Virus record (IMG/VR): IMGVR_UViG_3300032285_003545
Span: 1-21,087 of that record
Source: a virus
Length of the DNA stretch: 21,087 bases
Direction: 5' to 3' (one strand)
The notes below the pieces were generated by a model, which ran no database searches, was not told the DNA's origin, and worked only from the letters and a program-made list of their open reading frames with translations. Positions 1 to 9,155 of the stretch are shown piece by piece. Every line of letters begins with the position of its first letter. Within the stretch, counting starts at the first letter, position 1. Made by a program: the position numbers and the translations under genes.

Positions 1-529
1 CTGTTACAGTAGTAGTAGGTGTCAAAGTAGCAGTAACACTTGGGGTTATGCTATGGGTTGGAGTAGTGCTAGGTGTAAAGGTCGTGCCTGGCGTACGAGT
101 TGGAGTGCTTGTACTGTGGGGAGTAGATGTAATTGTAGCAGTAGGGGTGTGGGTAGGAGTGACGCTATTAGTCGGTGTACGAGTTGGAGTAGTAGTACTT
201 GTTACTGTATTAGTAGGTGTTGGACTAGGAGTTATACTAATAGTAGGAGTATTAGTTGGAGTTCTAGTATTAGTAGGGGTAGGTGTTACTAGCAAAGGAG
301 AAGTTCCGGAAGTAATACTGCCTATAGCAAAATTATTGAAACAACCTAACTGTAAATTTTCTAAAATAATCTGTGTTGCAGTATCCGGAATTGATATTAC
401 TATCCCAGCTTGCAAATAGGTGAGATCTACATAAGTATCGACTAATGTACTTGCTGAGATTATATCATAGTAGATGTTGAAAGAACCTTGCGCTCCGCCA
501 TCTACTATCTTTACTAAGTAACTTTTCAT
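1..529 (-). CDS. Thr-Pro-repeat tail fibre-like protein, partial (3' end off the window)
   Basis: An open frame starts at ATG 527-529 (MKSYLVKIVDGGAQGSF...) and runs 176 codons to the left edge without a stop. Residues 1-80 form a small, apparently folded N-terminal segment. From about residue 81 onward the protein is a low-complexity Thr-Pro repeat (TPTPTNTRTPTNTPT-like) that is still continuing at the edge. It lies 28 bases after the stop of the preceding gene, which also has a Thr-Pro repeat, so the two form a tandem pair at the downstream end of the tail operon. Such repeats usually act as extended stalks or linkers, often O-glycosylated in other systems. A fibre or surface-decoration role is inferred from position and composition. 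No distal receptor-binding domain can be judged because the C-terminus is missing. The start has no Shine-Dalgarno sequence, like most genes here. Confidence 0.8.
   Translation of the reverse strand, partial: MKSYLVKIVDGGAQGSFNIYYDIISASTLVDTYVDLTYLQAGIVISIPDTATQIILENLQLGCFNNFAIGSITSGTSPLLVTPTPTNTRTPTNTPTISITPSPTPTNTVTSTTTPTRTPTNSVTPTHTPTATITSTPHSTSTPTRTPGTTFTPSTTPTHSITPSVTATLTPTTTVT
2..289 (-). repeat. Degenerate Thr-Pro codon repeat (tract 1)
   Basis: On the coding strand this is a run of alternating Thr (ACN) and Pro (CCN) codons with interspersed Asn, Arg, Ser, Val and Ile. It gives a degenerate 6- or 12-base periodicity that continues past the left edge. On the plus strand it reads as GTNGGNGT-like repeats and creates long artefactual Val-Gly frames. 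It is similar in composition to the tract at 900-1136. Confidence 0.85.
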
Positions 530-557
530 TAGACTTGTAGCTTTTTAGTTCATTCAT

Positions 558-2111
558 TTAGCAGCTACAGCCCGGTGTGTTTAAGCACGTTCCGTCTACT
601 AAATATATTTGAGTTCCGTTGCTTGACGGAGTTACATTTGTACTAAATACGTTTAATACAGAAGTCAATCCTGTGATAGGAATCGTACTTGTCGCTGAAC
701 TCCATGTTCCTGCTGATACTGTTGCTGTTAGGCTAGGTAGATACTGGTTTCCTGTTGCTGTACTTACTAATGCATCAAAAGTAAATGTTACATCTGTAGT
801 TGGTGCTGCTCCTGAGATAGTATCTCCTAGAGTGTATACATTCCAGTACAGTTGTGAGAAACTAGCATAAGCACAAATTGTAAATTTAGTATAGTTCTGA
901 GGAGTAGTGCTTGGAGTTATTGTTGGAGTTACTGTTGGTGTTACAGTGCTAGTAGGTGTTCTGGTAGGAGTAATAGTATTGGTAGGTGTTACGGTTGGTG
1001 TTACTGTATTGGTAGGAGTTACAGACGGTGTAATAGCAGGTGATACTGTTATAGTAGGAGTAATAGTAGGTGTAGGAGTAGGTGTGTTAGTTTGAGTAGG
1101 TGTTATAGTAGGTGTTTGAGTAGGCGTAGGCGTAGGTTGTACGTACACAACTCCTCCTGTAATTGTACAGTCTATAACATGGACTGTAATAGTGGAAGTA
1201 TTACTAGGAGAGCAGACCTGGCTCTTAACTATATAGTCAGTGTAATAAGTACCTTCTGTATTAGTTAATGGATCTGCTTCATTTAGAACTATAGTACCTC
1301 CTGTGGTTATATTGCTAGGAAAATTTTGTCCGCTTATTGGGACAAGTTCTAGAGATCCGTTATCTACAGGACTACAGTCAGTTGTTGCTGTAGTTAACGG
1401 GTATATGATTTTAGGATTATCGGTAGTAAAGAATACCTCATATACGTCTGATACGGTTGGACCAGCATCAAATAAACAATAGTAGTCCGGATTTGTTATT
1501 ACGAGAATACCGTGAGGATATATTATATTTCCTACGTGTTTACCTGCTGAGATGCAGTCATATAATAGGTCGCTGTCATATATTGCAGTATCGGGATAAT
1601 ATGCTTCAAATTCAGCAACTGTAGGGAAGTATGATCCGTATATGTCATCTATACAGTTTACTAAATCAATTAAATTGCCGTTGCCGTCATCTACTATGTA
1701 GTAGCCTGCTGTATCGCCTATAATTTTAAAGGTTTTAGGTGATATAGCTTCTCCGTATACGTTTTGCGGTACAGATAGTACTTTTATATTTACGTTCGAA
1801 GCAGTTGGAAAGTTTCTAATATCGGACTGGTAGCTACCTGATACTGCAGTTGATTGATTGTAATTGTAGAAAGCAGAACCAGTCTGTAAAGATGCTGAGA
1901 GATAGTAACTATAGTATAGGTTCTTTACTGATGAGTAATGTAGTGCATCTTGAGTGGTAGAACCTGATATGTTGAATGGAGTATTGCTTGCTTTATAAAC
2001 ACGAAAGCCCTCATCATACGCAGAGCAACTAGGATACTCTAAGCTTTTTTTCGCTTTGTAAGGAACTACTGAAAAATCCGAGGTCGTTAGTGTCTTGAAT
2101 GCAGAACTCAT
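558..2111 (-). CDS. Thr-Pro-repeat tail fibre or tip-like structural protein
   Basis: 517 aa. Residues 1-325 are a Tyr/Ser/Thr-rich, beta-type region with scattered cysteines (for example C29, C153, C186, C212, C246, C300, C315). Residues 326-404 are an uninterrupted Thr-Pro repeat. Residues 405-517 form a C-terminal beta-rich domain ending in a Cys-rich tail (CLNTPGCSC). The layout of globular head, rigid stalk and globular tip suggests a fibre or adhesin-like appendage. The gene follows baseplate and tail structural genes and precedes another repeat protein, which fits host recognition or surface decoration. I do not recognise a named family for either globular part. On the coding strand GGAGA directly abuts the start codon, one of the few purine-rich signals seen here. 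A function other than structural is unlikely, but the exact role is inference. Confidence 0.85.
   Translation of the reverse strand: MSSAFKTLTTSDFSVVPYKAKKSLEYPSCSAYDEGFRVYKASNTPFNISGSTTQDALHYSSVKNLYYSYYLSASLQTGSAFYNYNQSTAVSGSYQSDIRNFPTASNVNIKVLSVPQNVYGEAISPKTFKIIGDTAGYYIVDDGNGNLIDLVNCIDDIYGSYFPTVAEFEAYYPDTAIYDSDLLYDCISAGKHVGNIIYPHGILVITNPDYYCLFDAGPTVSDVYEVFFTTDNPKIIYPLTTATTDCSPVDNGSLELVPISGQNFPSNITTGGTIVLNEADPLTNTEGTYYTDYIVKSQVCSPSNTSTITVHVIDCTITGGVVYVQPTPTPTQTPTITPTQTNTPTPTPTITPTITVSPAITPSVTPTNTVTPTVTPTNTITPTRTPTSTVTPTVTPTITPSTTPQNYTKFTICAYASFSQLYWNVYTLGDTISGAAPTTDVTFTFDALVSTATGNQYLPSLTATVSAGTWSSATSTIPITGLTSVLNVFSTNVTPSSNGTQIYLVDGTCLNTPGCSC
900..1136 (-). repeat. Degenerate Thr-Pro codon repeat (tract 2)
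   Basis: About 237 bases encode residues 326-404 of the 517-aa protein. Thr and Pro codons alternate with Ile, Val, Asn and Arg in a loose 4-6-residue pattern (TPTVTPTNT, TPTITPTQT). Plus-strand units such as GGTGTTAC recur. The tract resembles the one in the neighbouring gene at 2-289 and could support recombination or slippage. Confidence 0.85.
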
Positions 2112-2136
2112 TCTCCATTTTATTTTTAAATTTAAA

Positions 2137-3207
2137 TTACCAGTCGAGCTTAACTCTAAATAATGCCTCAGTTATAAAATCTTTCTTCAACGGTTTTGAA
2201 GTTTTTGCAACAGCTAAAAGTTCATTATTGTCGTTGTATAATCCTACAGTTGTAATATAGGTCTGTGGATTATTAACAAAACTAGAATATACAAAATCTC
2301 CACTTCCGCTTATCATAGAAGGATTAGTAGTGTAGTTGCAATCCTGATTTCCTATTCTAAGGAAGAGGTAATCTGAGGAGATTGTTTCTTCACTATTCAT
2401 TTGGAAATATTGCGCATTTGAACCACTTATTGCTCTATACAATGCACTGGGATTGTCTCCGTTTACGTTACTAGTTCTTCCAACAGTAAGACTTACTCCA
2501 CCTTTCGCAAAAGGCATTTTTAAAGCTTCAGTGTTAAGTACGAGTGTACCAATGTCTGGTAGGAACAATCCGTAAGAACCTGATTTGGTATAACCAGGTG
2601 TTACGCCGGATTCTACTGTTGAAGTTGTTGCTGTACCGTAAGATCCACTAACAATGTCGTATACTCTACCACAATCTAGGTAGCTATTAATAGTTACAGC
2701 TTTGCTATTATCTGTTAATTTTAGAGTATTACCGCTTCCGTCTGTTAAGTATAAATTGAGACTTCCAGGTAATAAATGCTCTTTGTACTTAGACCTCTCC
2801 ACGCTTATAACTAGGATATCTTGAGGAGTTACAGGCGTAACTGTACTCATACCTGTGCCCTGTGTTGTTGATCCTACTCCAAAGCTAAAAGTTGAATTTT
2901 CATCTCCATATACTAAAGTTCGGTACTGTCCGTATACTGTCCGGGAAGGTGAATATCCTGGAATAAGATTATTATAGTTTACAGATCCTGATCCTGCGAT
3001 ATGTCCGTATGAAATGCTGAATTGTTTTTCAGAATTACTTGAAGTAACAGATGTCTGATATACATCTAAGTAAAAAGTAGGTGCTGCTGATACGGTAGAG
3101 GATGTATAGAAGCTTGTGAGCGTAGGTTGGTTATTAGTCCAGGTAGGAGTAATAATTGAATCAGCGCTTATTACAAAATCTGTAGATTGTAGTTTGATGT
3201 AGCTCAT
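2137..3207 (-). CDS. Tail/baseplate structural protein, unknown family
   Basis: 356 aa, rich in Ser, Thr, Tyr, Asn and Gly, with no signal peptide or membrane segment and the look of a beta-rich virion protein. The middle segment (ERSKYKEHLLPGSLNLYL) and the C-terminal segment (ITTVGLYNDNNELLAVAKTS followed by a basic PLKKDF stretch) read like conserved folded elements. From memory, similar proteins occur beside the large baseplate protein in uncultured environmental myoviruses, but I cannot name the family. It starts 2 bases after the stop of the preceding 219-aa gene, so the two are almost certainly translated from the same transcript. Likely a tail-tip or fibre-attachment component; this is inferred from context. 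Confidence 0.75.
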   Translation of the reverse strand: MSYIKLQSTDFVISADSIITPTWTNNQPTLTSFYTSSTVSAAPTFYLDVYQTSVTSSNSEKQFSISYGHIAGSGSVNYNNLIPGYSPSRTVYGQYRTLVYGDENSTFSFGVGSTTQGTGMSTVTPVTPQDILVISVERSKYKEHLLPGSLNLYLTDGSGNTLKLTDNSKAVTINSYLDCGRVYDIVSGSYGTATTSTVESGVTPGYTKSGSYGLFLPDIGTLVLNTEALKMPFAKGGVSLTVGRTSNVNGDNPSALYRAISGSNAQYFQMNSEETISSDYLFLRIGNQDCNYTTNPSMISGSGDFVYSSFVNNPQTYITTVGLYNDNNELLAVAKTSKPLKKDFITEALFRVKLDW

Positions 3208-3209
3208 GC

Positions 3210-3869
3210 TTAGCTATTTGTTTTTAGAATAGTCACTGGAATAGAAAGTCTAGCTCCGGAATCACGGCCCTGTACTATTAACATAGTTGTTAGACTAGTT
3301 TGTGATCCGAATAAGGTATTAATAGTGGTGGCTGTCAAATTGATAGAAGCACCTACTACTGTTTTACCTACATTTGTACCTACAGTTGTAGTAGCATTAA
3401 GAGTTTGAGCTTCTGTTGTATTAATTCCAGTTCCTGTAAAGCTACTTAAAACTCTTACGTCGTCTATTGTTGCAACATATCCTGATTGTTCAAAAGTCGA
3501 AGTTGCTCCAAGATAGTTTAGAGTTTGAGGAGTTATTGAAAGTGAAGCTCCTTGTCTCAAACTGATTGTGTTATATCCGGTGTCTATGACGGGTAGTTTA
3601 GTGGTTCCTCTCGGAAGTGTTATGAGTTTATACTTCATGATCTGCTGATCATCAGGAAAAGCTTCTAGTACGGGCATATTTTCAATTGCTTCTCCGTAAT
3701 ACGCAGAACCTGAAGGATGTGTTGGATTATATAAAGTATAGTCTACTTCATCATCTGATAAAGCAAATTGTGTAATCTTAAAAGAACCGTCATTTCTAGC
3801 TAGAAGCTGACGACCTTTCTTGGTTAAGATTGCATCTAGTATAACACTTGTATTGTTTAAATAGCCCAT
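3210..3869 (-). CDS. Tail/baseplate structural protein with conserved N-terminal ILTKKGRQLLA motif
   Basis: 219 aa. The N-terminal 100 residues contain a distinctive segment (AILTKKGRQLLARNDGSFKI, then QFALSDDEVDYTLYNP). It resembles small tail-associated proteins of environmental T4-type phages, where the first part probably docks onto the baseplate. Residues 110-219 are Thr/Ser/Gly-rich and beta-type, with a long stretch of short hydrophobic and Thr repeats (LNATTTVGTNVGKTVVGASI). No enzyme motif is visible. The gene is preceded by a 45-base AT-rich gap, one of the longer gaps in the block, which contains the motif AATATTTATAAG and may carry a regulatory element. The exact position in the particle cannot be told from sequence. 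Confidence 0.75.
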   Translation of the reverse strand: MGYLNNTSVILDAILTKKGRQLLARNDGSFKITQFALSDDEVDYTLYNPTHPSGSAYYGEAIENMPVLEAFPDDQQIMKYKLITLPRGTTKLPVIDTGYNTISLRQGASLSITPQTLNYLGATSTFEQSGYVATIDDVRVLSSFTGTGINTTEAQTLNATTTVGTNVGKTVVGASINLTATTINTLFGSQTSLTTMLIVQGRDSGARLSIPVTILKTNS

Positions 3870-3886
3870 TTTTATTTGATTTATCT

Positions 3887-3898
3887 CTTATAAATATT
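3887..3898 (-). promoter_or_regulatory. AATATTTATAAG motif in the gap before the 219-aa gene
   Basis: The 12-mer AATATTTATAAG on the minus strand lies in the 45-base gap at 3870-3914, about 17 bases before the next start codon. Exactly the same 12-mer occurs in the gap at 13515-13539. The opposite strand reads TATAAATA, the T4 late-promoter octamer, but pointing away from the gene. Role unproven. Confidence 0.35.
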
Positions 3899-3914
3899 AA
3901 ATATACGAATTTTA

Positions 3915-6900
3915 TTAGATTAAACCTTGACTTTTCAAGGATTTTATTATATTACCTGCATTCTTTCTAACAGGTTCTTGTATATCTTGTGGATACAGTA
4001 TTCCTTCTTCCACAAAGTTTGCATCAATAGGATTATACCGAAGTATTACGTTTGTCTCATCTGGCACGTGTTTTGCTACAATATACTTACAGAACTTACC
4101 ATTAACAGTTGTAGTAGCGGGTGTTGTTAATACATTTAGATTTACTGAGCGATCTAATAATGCATAGAATCTTCGATTAACTGTATTGCTAGCTGATGAT
4201 CCTGAGAAGAAAGTTTGAACAACTCTATACTCCTCTGTCTCTACGTATCTATTCACATCTGGAAAATGTATAGCATCTCCAGGTTCTAATGTAAAAGGAA
4301 GTACTACTCTTTCAATAGGAGATGTAGTAGTTTTAGGATCAGATGCATCGTCAAATACTACTTGACTTTCCGCATAGAGTAGTTCTGATAATACAGCTGA
4401 GAATTGTATGAGTCTGTTGTTATGTGAGGTATCTGCTGGAGTTGTTACAAGGTACAGACAGGTTTCCGGATCTGCAACGGTGGTTGTGTATTCAGTATAA
4501 ATCGTAGGTGGTGTATTAGTTCCAGTAGTTACTGTACCTGTTGCTGATACGCTTTCTAGTCGAATAGTATCTCCTACAGTTAAAGGATCACAGGCATTTA
4601 CATCTATTGGATCAAAAGTAATAGTCGTTGAGAAGTATGATGCATTGCTAGTAGGATTCATAGATAGACTAGCATAGACCGGATTCATGTCGTAAGGACT
4701 AGCACATCCTCCTAATGTATAGGTAAAGAATATCATAAGAGTACAGTTTGGTCCAGTAGGTAAATTGCCCGTACCGATGTACCGAATTTGTATACCCAGG
4801 GTCTGTGGAGTAGCGTAGTGAGAGCTTGGAATTAGCTTTACCGACCAGTTAGTTACATCACCCCACTCCGCTATATTAGACAGATCGCATGCAGGAGTTG
4901 TTATCGGTGTTCCTCCTGGTATGGTTATTGTTTTTTGTATAGGTTCTGGATAATTCCAAGTAAATGATGTTGCACTGTTATCTATATTATGTAGTATGGG
5001 CAGGTACCTAAAACCTCCTTCGTAGACTCCTATGCTTCTGTTAGTTAGAGTACTCGTAGATTGATTAGAGTAATCAAACAATGATATGTTGACTTTTTCT
5101 CCTCCTTTATAAAGGTTCTGTATATCAAATATATTATTGTTCTCTTTAGTAAGGTCGATCACAGTCTCTGCATCATCAATAAGGTATTTTATTTGAGCAT
5201 TACTCCTAGAAGGCAATGTTAGTGATGCTGTGTATATGTCTTTTAAGTATCCGTATTTAAATCTTGTTCTATCGATAGCTGCTGTTTTTCCATACGACGA
5301 ATCTCCTACAGAATAAGTGGTGTATAATTTACTAATTGTCTTACTTCCTTCGTATCTAATTGTCGTATAAGCTTTAGAGCTATAATTTGAATCTTGAATT
5401 TGTGCCCAAGGAGTAGTTAATGCCTGTATTGAGCCGGTGTTTCCTTGATTAATTCTGATTATAGATTGTGTGATAACTCCATAATTTACCGGGCGAAGTT
5501 GATTATAGCTGTAATCGGCATCATATTGCTTTGTTGATCTTCTACTTCCGGTAATATTATTGTACAGTGGATCTAGCGAGTAAGTAATATACTTCCAATT
5601 ACTGTTTAAAGGCGTTACATTTGAAACTCCTACTTGTTCAAAAAACTGTTCTCCAACGTATATAGTTGAGCCACTATACTCTCCTGTTATCTGAGAGAGA
5701 CCTTGCGGTTGCACTTTAATTGCTGACCCGCTTGGTGTGATTACAGACATTGTATAGCCAGACAGATACCGAGTTCCTTGAGGAACACTCCCCGTGATAG
5801 TGCCAATAGTTATAGAACTACTGTAGTCCGTTCTTGAAAAAGAAGGTTCTGTTCTAGCAACTGTATTCCTTTCTAGGATATGCGGCTTAATCAACAGTCC
5901 TGTTGTTAGAGTAGCTCTAGCAGGAGTGAAATCTTTCAGTAATTTGAAAAGAGAATTATCAATATACTTTAATAGTCTTGCAAAATCTTTAACACCGAAT
6001 TTACTAGTATATTTCCTGAAATAAGAATCTCTTAGTAGTTCTAGACTAGTGTATTTAGATTCATACCTGTCAGCAGCACCACCAATATAGTCGTCTATAT
6101 TAAAGTTTCCTAGCTGATTCATGATGTCTTCATCTATCATATCAGCAGGAGAGAAAGCTATTTCTAAATCCTGATTTGAGATAGTCCGGTCTTGATCAAA
6201 TCTTTGTAGAGAGGTATACGGGCTTAGAGTTATATCTGCACCATAGCTACCTGTAATTACATTCTCTATAATTACTTTGTTATTAACTTTTTGCGGGCGA
6301 CCAACAGACGGCTCTGTGACTAAATCAACAAATTCTTGAGGAGTAAAACTTTGTGAATTTCCTCCTACGAATTGGCCATACCCGTACGGGGATCCTCCGT
6401 TCATAAATGTACCTACGTTAGTCACTATTCCTCCGTATTGGGGAATGAAATAACTACCTGTCGCAGCAGGATGTACCGTACCTATTACTGCAGTAGGAGC
6501 TATTTGTACATTACCTAATAGGAACTGCTGGTAGTCGTTACTATTTACTTTTGTTCCGGCAGTATTTTTATAAGGTAGGTCTAATTCATTTCCTAGGGGT
6601 GCTCTAAATATTAGGTCAAATTGAGAACCAGTTGGATTGTTTGTAGAATAGTCTCTTGAATTTAGCGCATGTCGTTCTATAACATCATCCGACAAGGATG
6701 TTGCCCATAATCTAAATTCTTGGAAATATCCATTTAGAGATTCATTATAGACAAAACCGCCTGGGTGACATCCTAGGTATAGCTGTAGAGATCCAGACTC
6801 TGTAGGAGTATATCCCATCCACGATGCGTTATTCGTGTATAATGCTCCGTTGATTTCAGGGGTTACTTTAGAGTCACTAAATCCTATCTGACTGATGCCT

Positions 6901-9155
6901 TCTTCATTATAGAATGAGCTTTTAACAGTTACCCTATAACTGTTTGTTCCTATATAGGTAGCGTTAATTCCAGTTACTGTTCGCTGCACTACTACAGTCC
7001 ACCATTGGGTTTCGTCAAAGAAGGGAAGATAGATTGAATCTGTAACAGCACCTCCAAGACTACCGTTTATTATAAAATTGAGTAGTCCATATTTTTCAAA
7101 AGAACTGGAAGGAGGCGCTATAGTTGTATCGTTGTATATTAAACTCAGATTAAACTTATACCCAGTATCGTACGGTCCAAGATGTAGTAATGACGTAAAA
7201 TCATAACTTGAACTTGGAATTCCATTAGTTTTAAACCTAAACTCAATAGCATCGGGAACTACATTAGCATCTCCTGTTTTGAGGTATTGATAGTAGGAAG
7301 GGGCCCATGGAAATACCAAGCTACTTGTATCGTTAGATTTGTATGCTAAGCTAAACCTGTTTTGTTTATACCCTGCATAGCTTCCAGCTTTAGGTACTCC
7401 TCCATATTCATTTACTCTTAGAATAGTATCAGGGATACCGTAACAACTAATTAAAGCCCTAACTCCTCTTTCCGTACCTTTTGTTTTTAGTAGGTACGGT
7501 AGGTTATGATAAAGTCTCTTATGGTATTCTAATGTGATATCTTCTGCTGCTTGAGTTGATTCTGAAGAAGTAATGTAGTACTGTATTTTTTCAGAACCAG
7601 TAGGTGGTAGTAGACTTCCATCTGCATTATATCCTAAAAGAGAGTAGTATAGGTTATCGGAGATATTAGTATTAGTGTATAAACTTATACCTAAAGACTT
7701 TAATGCATCTGATACTAAATCTTTTGAAATGCCTCCCTGTAGGCTATTATCTGCAACATTTTTATTGGTTACATCTTGTAAGTAAATCCATATGTTATCA
7801 AAATGCTGCCCAATCATATTTAAGAACGTCTCATAAGGTGCATTTTGAGGATCTTCTCTTAAATAAGAAGGTATGGTATTAATTAGCAAGTCCTTATTCT
7901 GATTATCAAAAAGAGAAGCTGAGTACAGCATGGATAATGTACCTGCAGTAGGTTCTAGTATTTCGCTTCCTATCCAACTTCTAGCTTGAGAACTTGTTAC
8001 AGAATATAATTGATATGGTTTTTGACTAGTGTATTTAGGCCAACTAAAAGTTCCGGATTCGTAATATAGGTAGTACTCATATCCGTCAAATTTCTCTATT
8101 AGGCTATTAATCTTAGATTGTAAAATATCTCTCGTAGAAGATATAATAGCCGTATTGCCATCAGGAACTATATCGTCGTTAAGAGCAGTAATATCTGCTG
8201 AGTAACTTTCGATTAACTGTACTTTGTATTGAAAATTATAAAGCCTATCTGTTATAGAGGAGAAATGTATAAAATTGCTAAAAGTAGAGTAATCGACGTT
8301 AATCTCTACTCCTTTCTCTTCTAACAAGCTTTTTATTTGCTGATAGGAGGATGATACCGGTGCTGTAAATAAATCTTGGTAATTGTACTCCTCGATTGCT
8401 TGACTTGCTTTTTGATTAATTGCTATACTAAAATTAGGACCTCTAAGACGTGGAGTTGTATCTACTAGAGTCTCTGGAGCTATAGTTATGGATAAATTGT
8501 AGGTAATTGGCTCGCTTACTTTCTGTACAAACCAAAAAGTACTCTTAACAAGGATAGCGGTAGGCAGTGGTTCGTATAATTTAACTAGCAGCACCGTTTG
8601 ACCGTCTACATCTGTCGTTAATCCTAAATTAACTCCTATTACTGCAACATTATTTCCAAAGTTTAATAAAAAATCAAAATGATAAGGCTGTACTGTGTTA
8701 GCAGTTTGGTAATCGCTATAAGCAGTTAGTAGATCATCTTCAGATAGATTTTGATTTACAACTTTTATTTCAGTCCTACTAGGTGATATTTCTTTTATCC
8801 AAAAAGGGGAGCTGTTGCTACTTTTTAATAATTTACGGTAGAAGTTATAAACTACATTAACTGCTCCTCTATCTATACCTACTTTTTTTATATCTTTTTC
8901 TGGAGATATTTCTAATATAGTTCCAGTGTTTGTTGCTGCATTACTTCCTTGAGCAGAGATTCTCCAATCAGGATTTTCCAGTATTCCGTAGAGGTAGTTA
9001 TTGTTTAGGTCATAAATATGCGTCTCTACGTAGTCTTCGGGGTATCCGAATTCAGACGATATTTCCGATTGTTGGATTAACCGTAAGTCTACTTCTGTAT
9101 ATTCTTGAAATTCCGGGGTACTTCCTAGCTGGGATATAGTTACTGTTTCTGCCAT
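3915..9155 (-). CDS. Very large baseplate/tail protein with tail-protein-I-like segment and LamG-like lectin domain
   Basis: 1746 aa, the largest protein in the window. Residues about 425-600 resemble the P2 gpI/tail-protein-I type of baseplate segment: short helices around YETFLNMIGQHFDNIWIYLQ (441-460) and the conserved LPYLLKTKGTERGVRALIS (552-570). Residues about 610-840 look like a concanavalin/LamG-type jelly roll (IEFRFKTNG, WWTVVVQRT, then LGCHPGGFVYNESLNGYFQE and FRLWATSLSD). A further conserved-looking helical piece around residues 1050-1110 (FARLLKYIDNSLFKLLKDFT) may be another docking segment. The C-terminal 600 residues are beta-rich, with Cys-containing Ig-like stretches. By position after gp25 and gp6 it is the candidate functional equivalent of T4 gp7 or a fused wedge/fibre connector. 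It begins with a TAATG overlap with the upstream gene. Binding of a surface glycan through the LamG part is inferred. Confidence 0.8.
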   Translation of the reverse strand: MAETVTISQLGSTPEFQEYTEVDLRLIQQSEISSEFGYPEDYVETHIYDLNNNYLYGILENPDWRISAQGSNAATNTGTILEISPEKDIKKVGIDRGAVNVVYNFYRKLLKSSNSSPFWIKEISPSRTEIKVVNQNLSEDDLLTAYSDYQTANTVQPYHFDFLLNFGNNVAVIGVNLGLTTDVDGQTVLLVKLYEPLPTAILVKSTFWFVQKVSEPITYNLSITIAPETLVDTTPRLRGPNFSIAINQKASQAIEEYNYQDLFTAPVSSSYQQIKSLLEEKGVEINVDYSTFSNFIHFSSITDRLYNFQYKVQLIESYSADITALNDDIVPDGNTAIISSTRDILQSKINSLIEKFDGYEYYLYYESGTFSWPKYTSQKPYQLYSVTSSQARSWIGSEILEPTAGTLSMLYSASLFDNQNKDLLINTIPSYLREDPQNAPYETFLNMIGQHFDNIWIYLQDVTNKNVADNSLQGGISKDLVSDALKSLGISLYTNTNISDNLYYSLLGYNADGSLLPPTGSEKIQYYITSSESTQAAEDITLEYHKRLYHNLPYLLKTKGTERGVRALISCYGIPDTILRVNEYGGVPKAGSYAGYKQNRFSLAYKSNDTSSLVFPWAPSYYQYLKTGDANVVPDAIEFRFKTNGIPSSSYDFTSLLHLGPYDTGYKFNLSLIYNDTTIAPPSSSFEKYGLLNFIINGSLGGAVTDSIYLPFFDETQWWTVVVQRTVTGINATYIGTNSYRVTVKSSFYNEEGISQIGFSDSKVTPEINGALYTNNASWMGYTPTESGSLQLYLGCHPGGFVYNESLNGYFQEFRLWATSLSDDVIERHALNSRDYSTNNPTGSQFDLIFRAPLGNELDLPYKNTAGTKVNSNDYQQFLLGNVQIAPTAVIGTVHPAATGSYFIPQYGGIVTNVGTFMNGGSPYGYGQFVGGNSQSFTPQEFVDLVTEPSVGRPQKVNNKVIIENVITGSYGADITLSPYTSLQRFDQDRTISNQDLEIAFSPADMIDEDIMNQLGNFNIDDYIGGAADRYESKYTSLELLRDSYFRKYTSKFGVKDFARLLKYIDNSLFKLLKDFTPARATLTTGLLIKPHILERNTVARTEPSFSRTDYSSSITIGTITGSVPQGTRYLSGYTMSVITPSGSAIKVQPQGLSQITGEYSGSTIYVGEQFFEQVGVSNVTPLNSNWKYITYSLDPLYNNITGSRRSTKQYDADYSYNQLRPVNYGVITQSIIRINQGNTGSIQALTTPWAQIQDSNYSSKAYTTIRYEGSKTISKLYTTYSVGDSSYGKTAAIDRTRFKYGYLKDIYTASLTLPSRSNAQIKYLIDDAETVIDLTKENNNIFDIQNLYKGGEKVNISLFDYSNQSTSTLTNRSIGVYEGGFRYLPILHNIDNSATSFTWNYPEPIQKTITIPGGTPITTPACDLSNIAEWGDVTNWSVKLIPSSHYATPQTLGIQIRYIGTGNLPTGPNCTLMIFFTYTLGGCASPYDMNPVYASLSMNPTSNASYFSTTITFDPIDVNACDPLTVGDTIRLESVSATGTVTTGTNTPPTIYTEYTTTVADPETCLYLVTTPADTSHNNRLIQFSAVLSELLYAESQVVFDDASDPKTTTSPIERVVLPFTLEPGDAIHFPDVNRYVETEEYRVVQTFFSGSSASNTVNRRFYALLDRSVNLNVLTTPATTTVNGKFCKYIVAKHVPDETNVILRYNPIDANFVEEGILYPQDIQEPVRKNAGNIIKSLKSQGLI

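Noticed and set aside
48-419. Val/Gly-repeat open frames on the plus strand (48-419, 53-292 and 907-1095)
   Set aside because: They are antisense images of the Thr-Pro repeats (ACN/CCN read as GTN/GGN), with no start signal, and lie wholly opposite real minus-strand genes.
2-1136. CRISPR array suggested by repeated units in the Thr-Pro tracts
   Set aside because: Repeats are 6-12 bases, degenerate and in-frame coding, with no constant repeat or spacer lengths and no cas genes.
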